A stretch of DNA of 24,386 nt from Brachionus plicatilis. Lineage: Eukaryota > Rotifera > Eurotatoria > Ploima > Brachionidae. Positions 23,959-24,386 of the stretch are shown piece by piece. How positions within the stretch are numbered: position 1 is the stretch's first letter; each line of letters opens with the position of its first letter. The DNA is taken from positions 2,980-27,365 of the forward strand of contig QEOQ01000459.1 in assembly GCA_010279815.1 (NCBI GenBank), given 5' to 3'. A program made the position numbers and the translations under genes. The notes below the pieces were generated by a model that saw only the letters and a program-made list of their open reading frames with translations, was not told the DNA's origin and did not search any database.

Positions 23959-24386
23959 ATGTTCTCAATAGCTAATCGTTTGTCCACTCTGAACCGTACT
24001 TTGGTCCAAATAACCCAAAACGGCTACAAAAGCTCAATAAGTCTGGACAAACTTTATCCAAAATCAAACTTGGATACTCTAGCTAAACCAGACTTCAATC
24101 TTGAAGCAAACGAAAGTTTTTCCGGATACATCCCTATAGGTTTACATTAGACTATTAACTTTGGATTAAATAAAAAATATTTTTTAAAGAAAAGCTAAAA
24201 ATTTCTCAAAAAACCAGCTCTAAACCTGGTGGACAGCATGTTAACAAAAGTAAACTCCGCCAATTTAATTATTTGTCTAATTCCATCTAATTTTTAGTCC
24301 AGACAGGAGTCGAAATTCGATTTCATGTAGACTCATCAAATTGGATACCTGAATGGATTCGTGAAAAACTAAAAAAAAATGTAGAA
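23959..24386 (+). CDS. MRPL58: mitochondrial peptidyl-tRNA hydrolase ICT1 / ribosomal protein mL62 (5' part, cut by window end)
   Basis: Exons 23959-24139, 24190-24249 and 24298-24386 join in phase 1 through 50- and 48-bp GT..AG introns. The N-terminus (MFSIANRLSTLNRTLVQITQ) is basic and Ser/Thr-rich, fitting a mitochondrial targeting peptide. Then comes F-S-G-Y-I-P-I-E-K-L-K-I-S, followed by S-S-K-P-G-G-Q-H-V-N-K, the GGQ motif of class-I release-factor-type hydrolases, and VEIRFHVDSSNWIPEWIREK, all in the order found in ICT1. The protein is a component of the mitochondrial large ribosomal subunit and frees nascent chains from stalled ribosomes. The usual Gly before GGQ (S-G-P-G-G-Q) is Lys here (S-K-P-G-G-Q). 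The C-terminal basic tail needed for ribosome entry lies beyond the window. Confidence 0.92.

Overview
This is a eukaryotic, very AT-rich window, probably from a monogonont rotifer of the Brachionus type. The evidence is animal gene families, short introns (mostly 46-56 bp) with GT..AG ends, poly(A) signals, many small inverted-repeat transposons, and a secreted PAN-like plus near-identical WD40-repeat protein of a style I associate with Brachionus. The species is inference; the coding content is read directly.

Layout. 311-402 (-): last exon of an unidentified gene. 1627-6299 (+): five-exon ZNF474/ZC2HC1-like protein with eight C2HC fingers and two large introns (1.3 and 1.5 kb) that hold repeats and a hairpin. 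6718-8280 (-): dead, GC-richer non-LTR retrotransposon that has lost its polymerase core. 9186-10249 (-): two-exon gene with signal peptide, PAN-like cysteine motif and six near-identical WD40 units. 11100-12110: two small coding-like fragments (an OB-fold/POT1-like piece and a membrane-protein-like piece). 12191-12613: near-perfect foldback element with a 10-bp target duplication. 13376-14180: AAGTC-rich repeat. 14663-14911 (-): unknown 82-aa ORF. 15531-16553 (+): complete intronless fructose-1,6-bisphosphatase. 16689-17233: terminal-inverted-repeat element with an inverted second copy at about 4626-5125. 18954-19991 (+): five-exon gene, reconstructed here, for a membrane-anchored single C2H2-finger protein, including a 20-nt microexon. 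20228-20553: hAT-type MITE with a perfect 8-bp target duplication. 20707-21325: another MITE, split by a 429-bp solo LTR. 22192-22893 (-): dual-specificity phosphatase of the DUSP14/18/21 group. 23959-24386 (+): start of mitochondrial peptidyl-tRNA hydrolase ICT1/MRPL58, cut off by the window edge.

The genes look like independent animal loci on both strands (gluconeogenesis, phosphatase signalling, mitochondrial ribosome rescue, ciliary/testis-type zinc-finger protein, a secreted repeat protein). I see no operon or cooperating cluster. Much of the recognisable intergenic sequence is decayed transposons. The most unusual items are the secreted WD40 protein with homogenised repeats, the membrane-anchored C2H2 protein with a microexon, and the very young foldback element.
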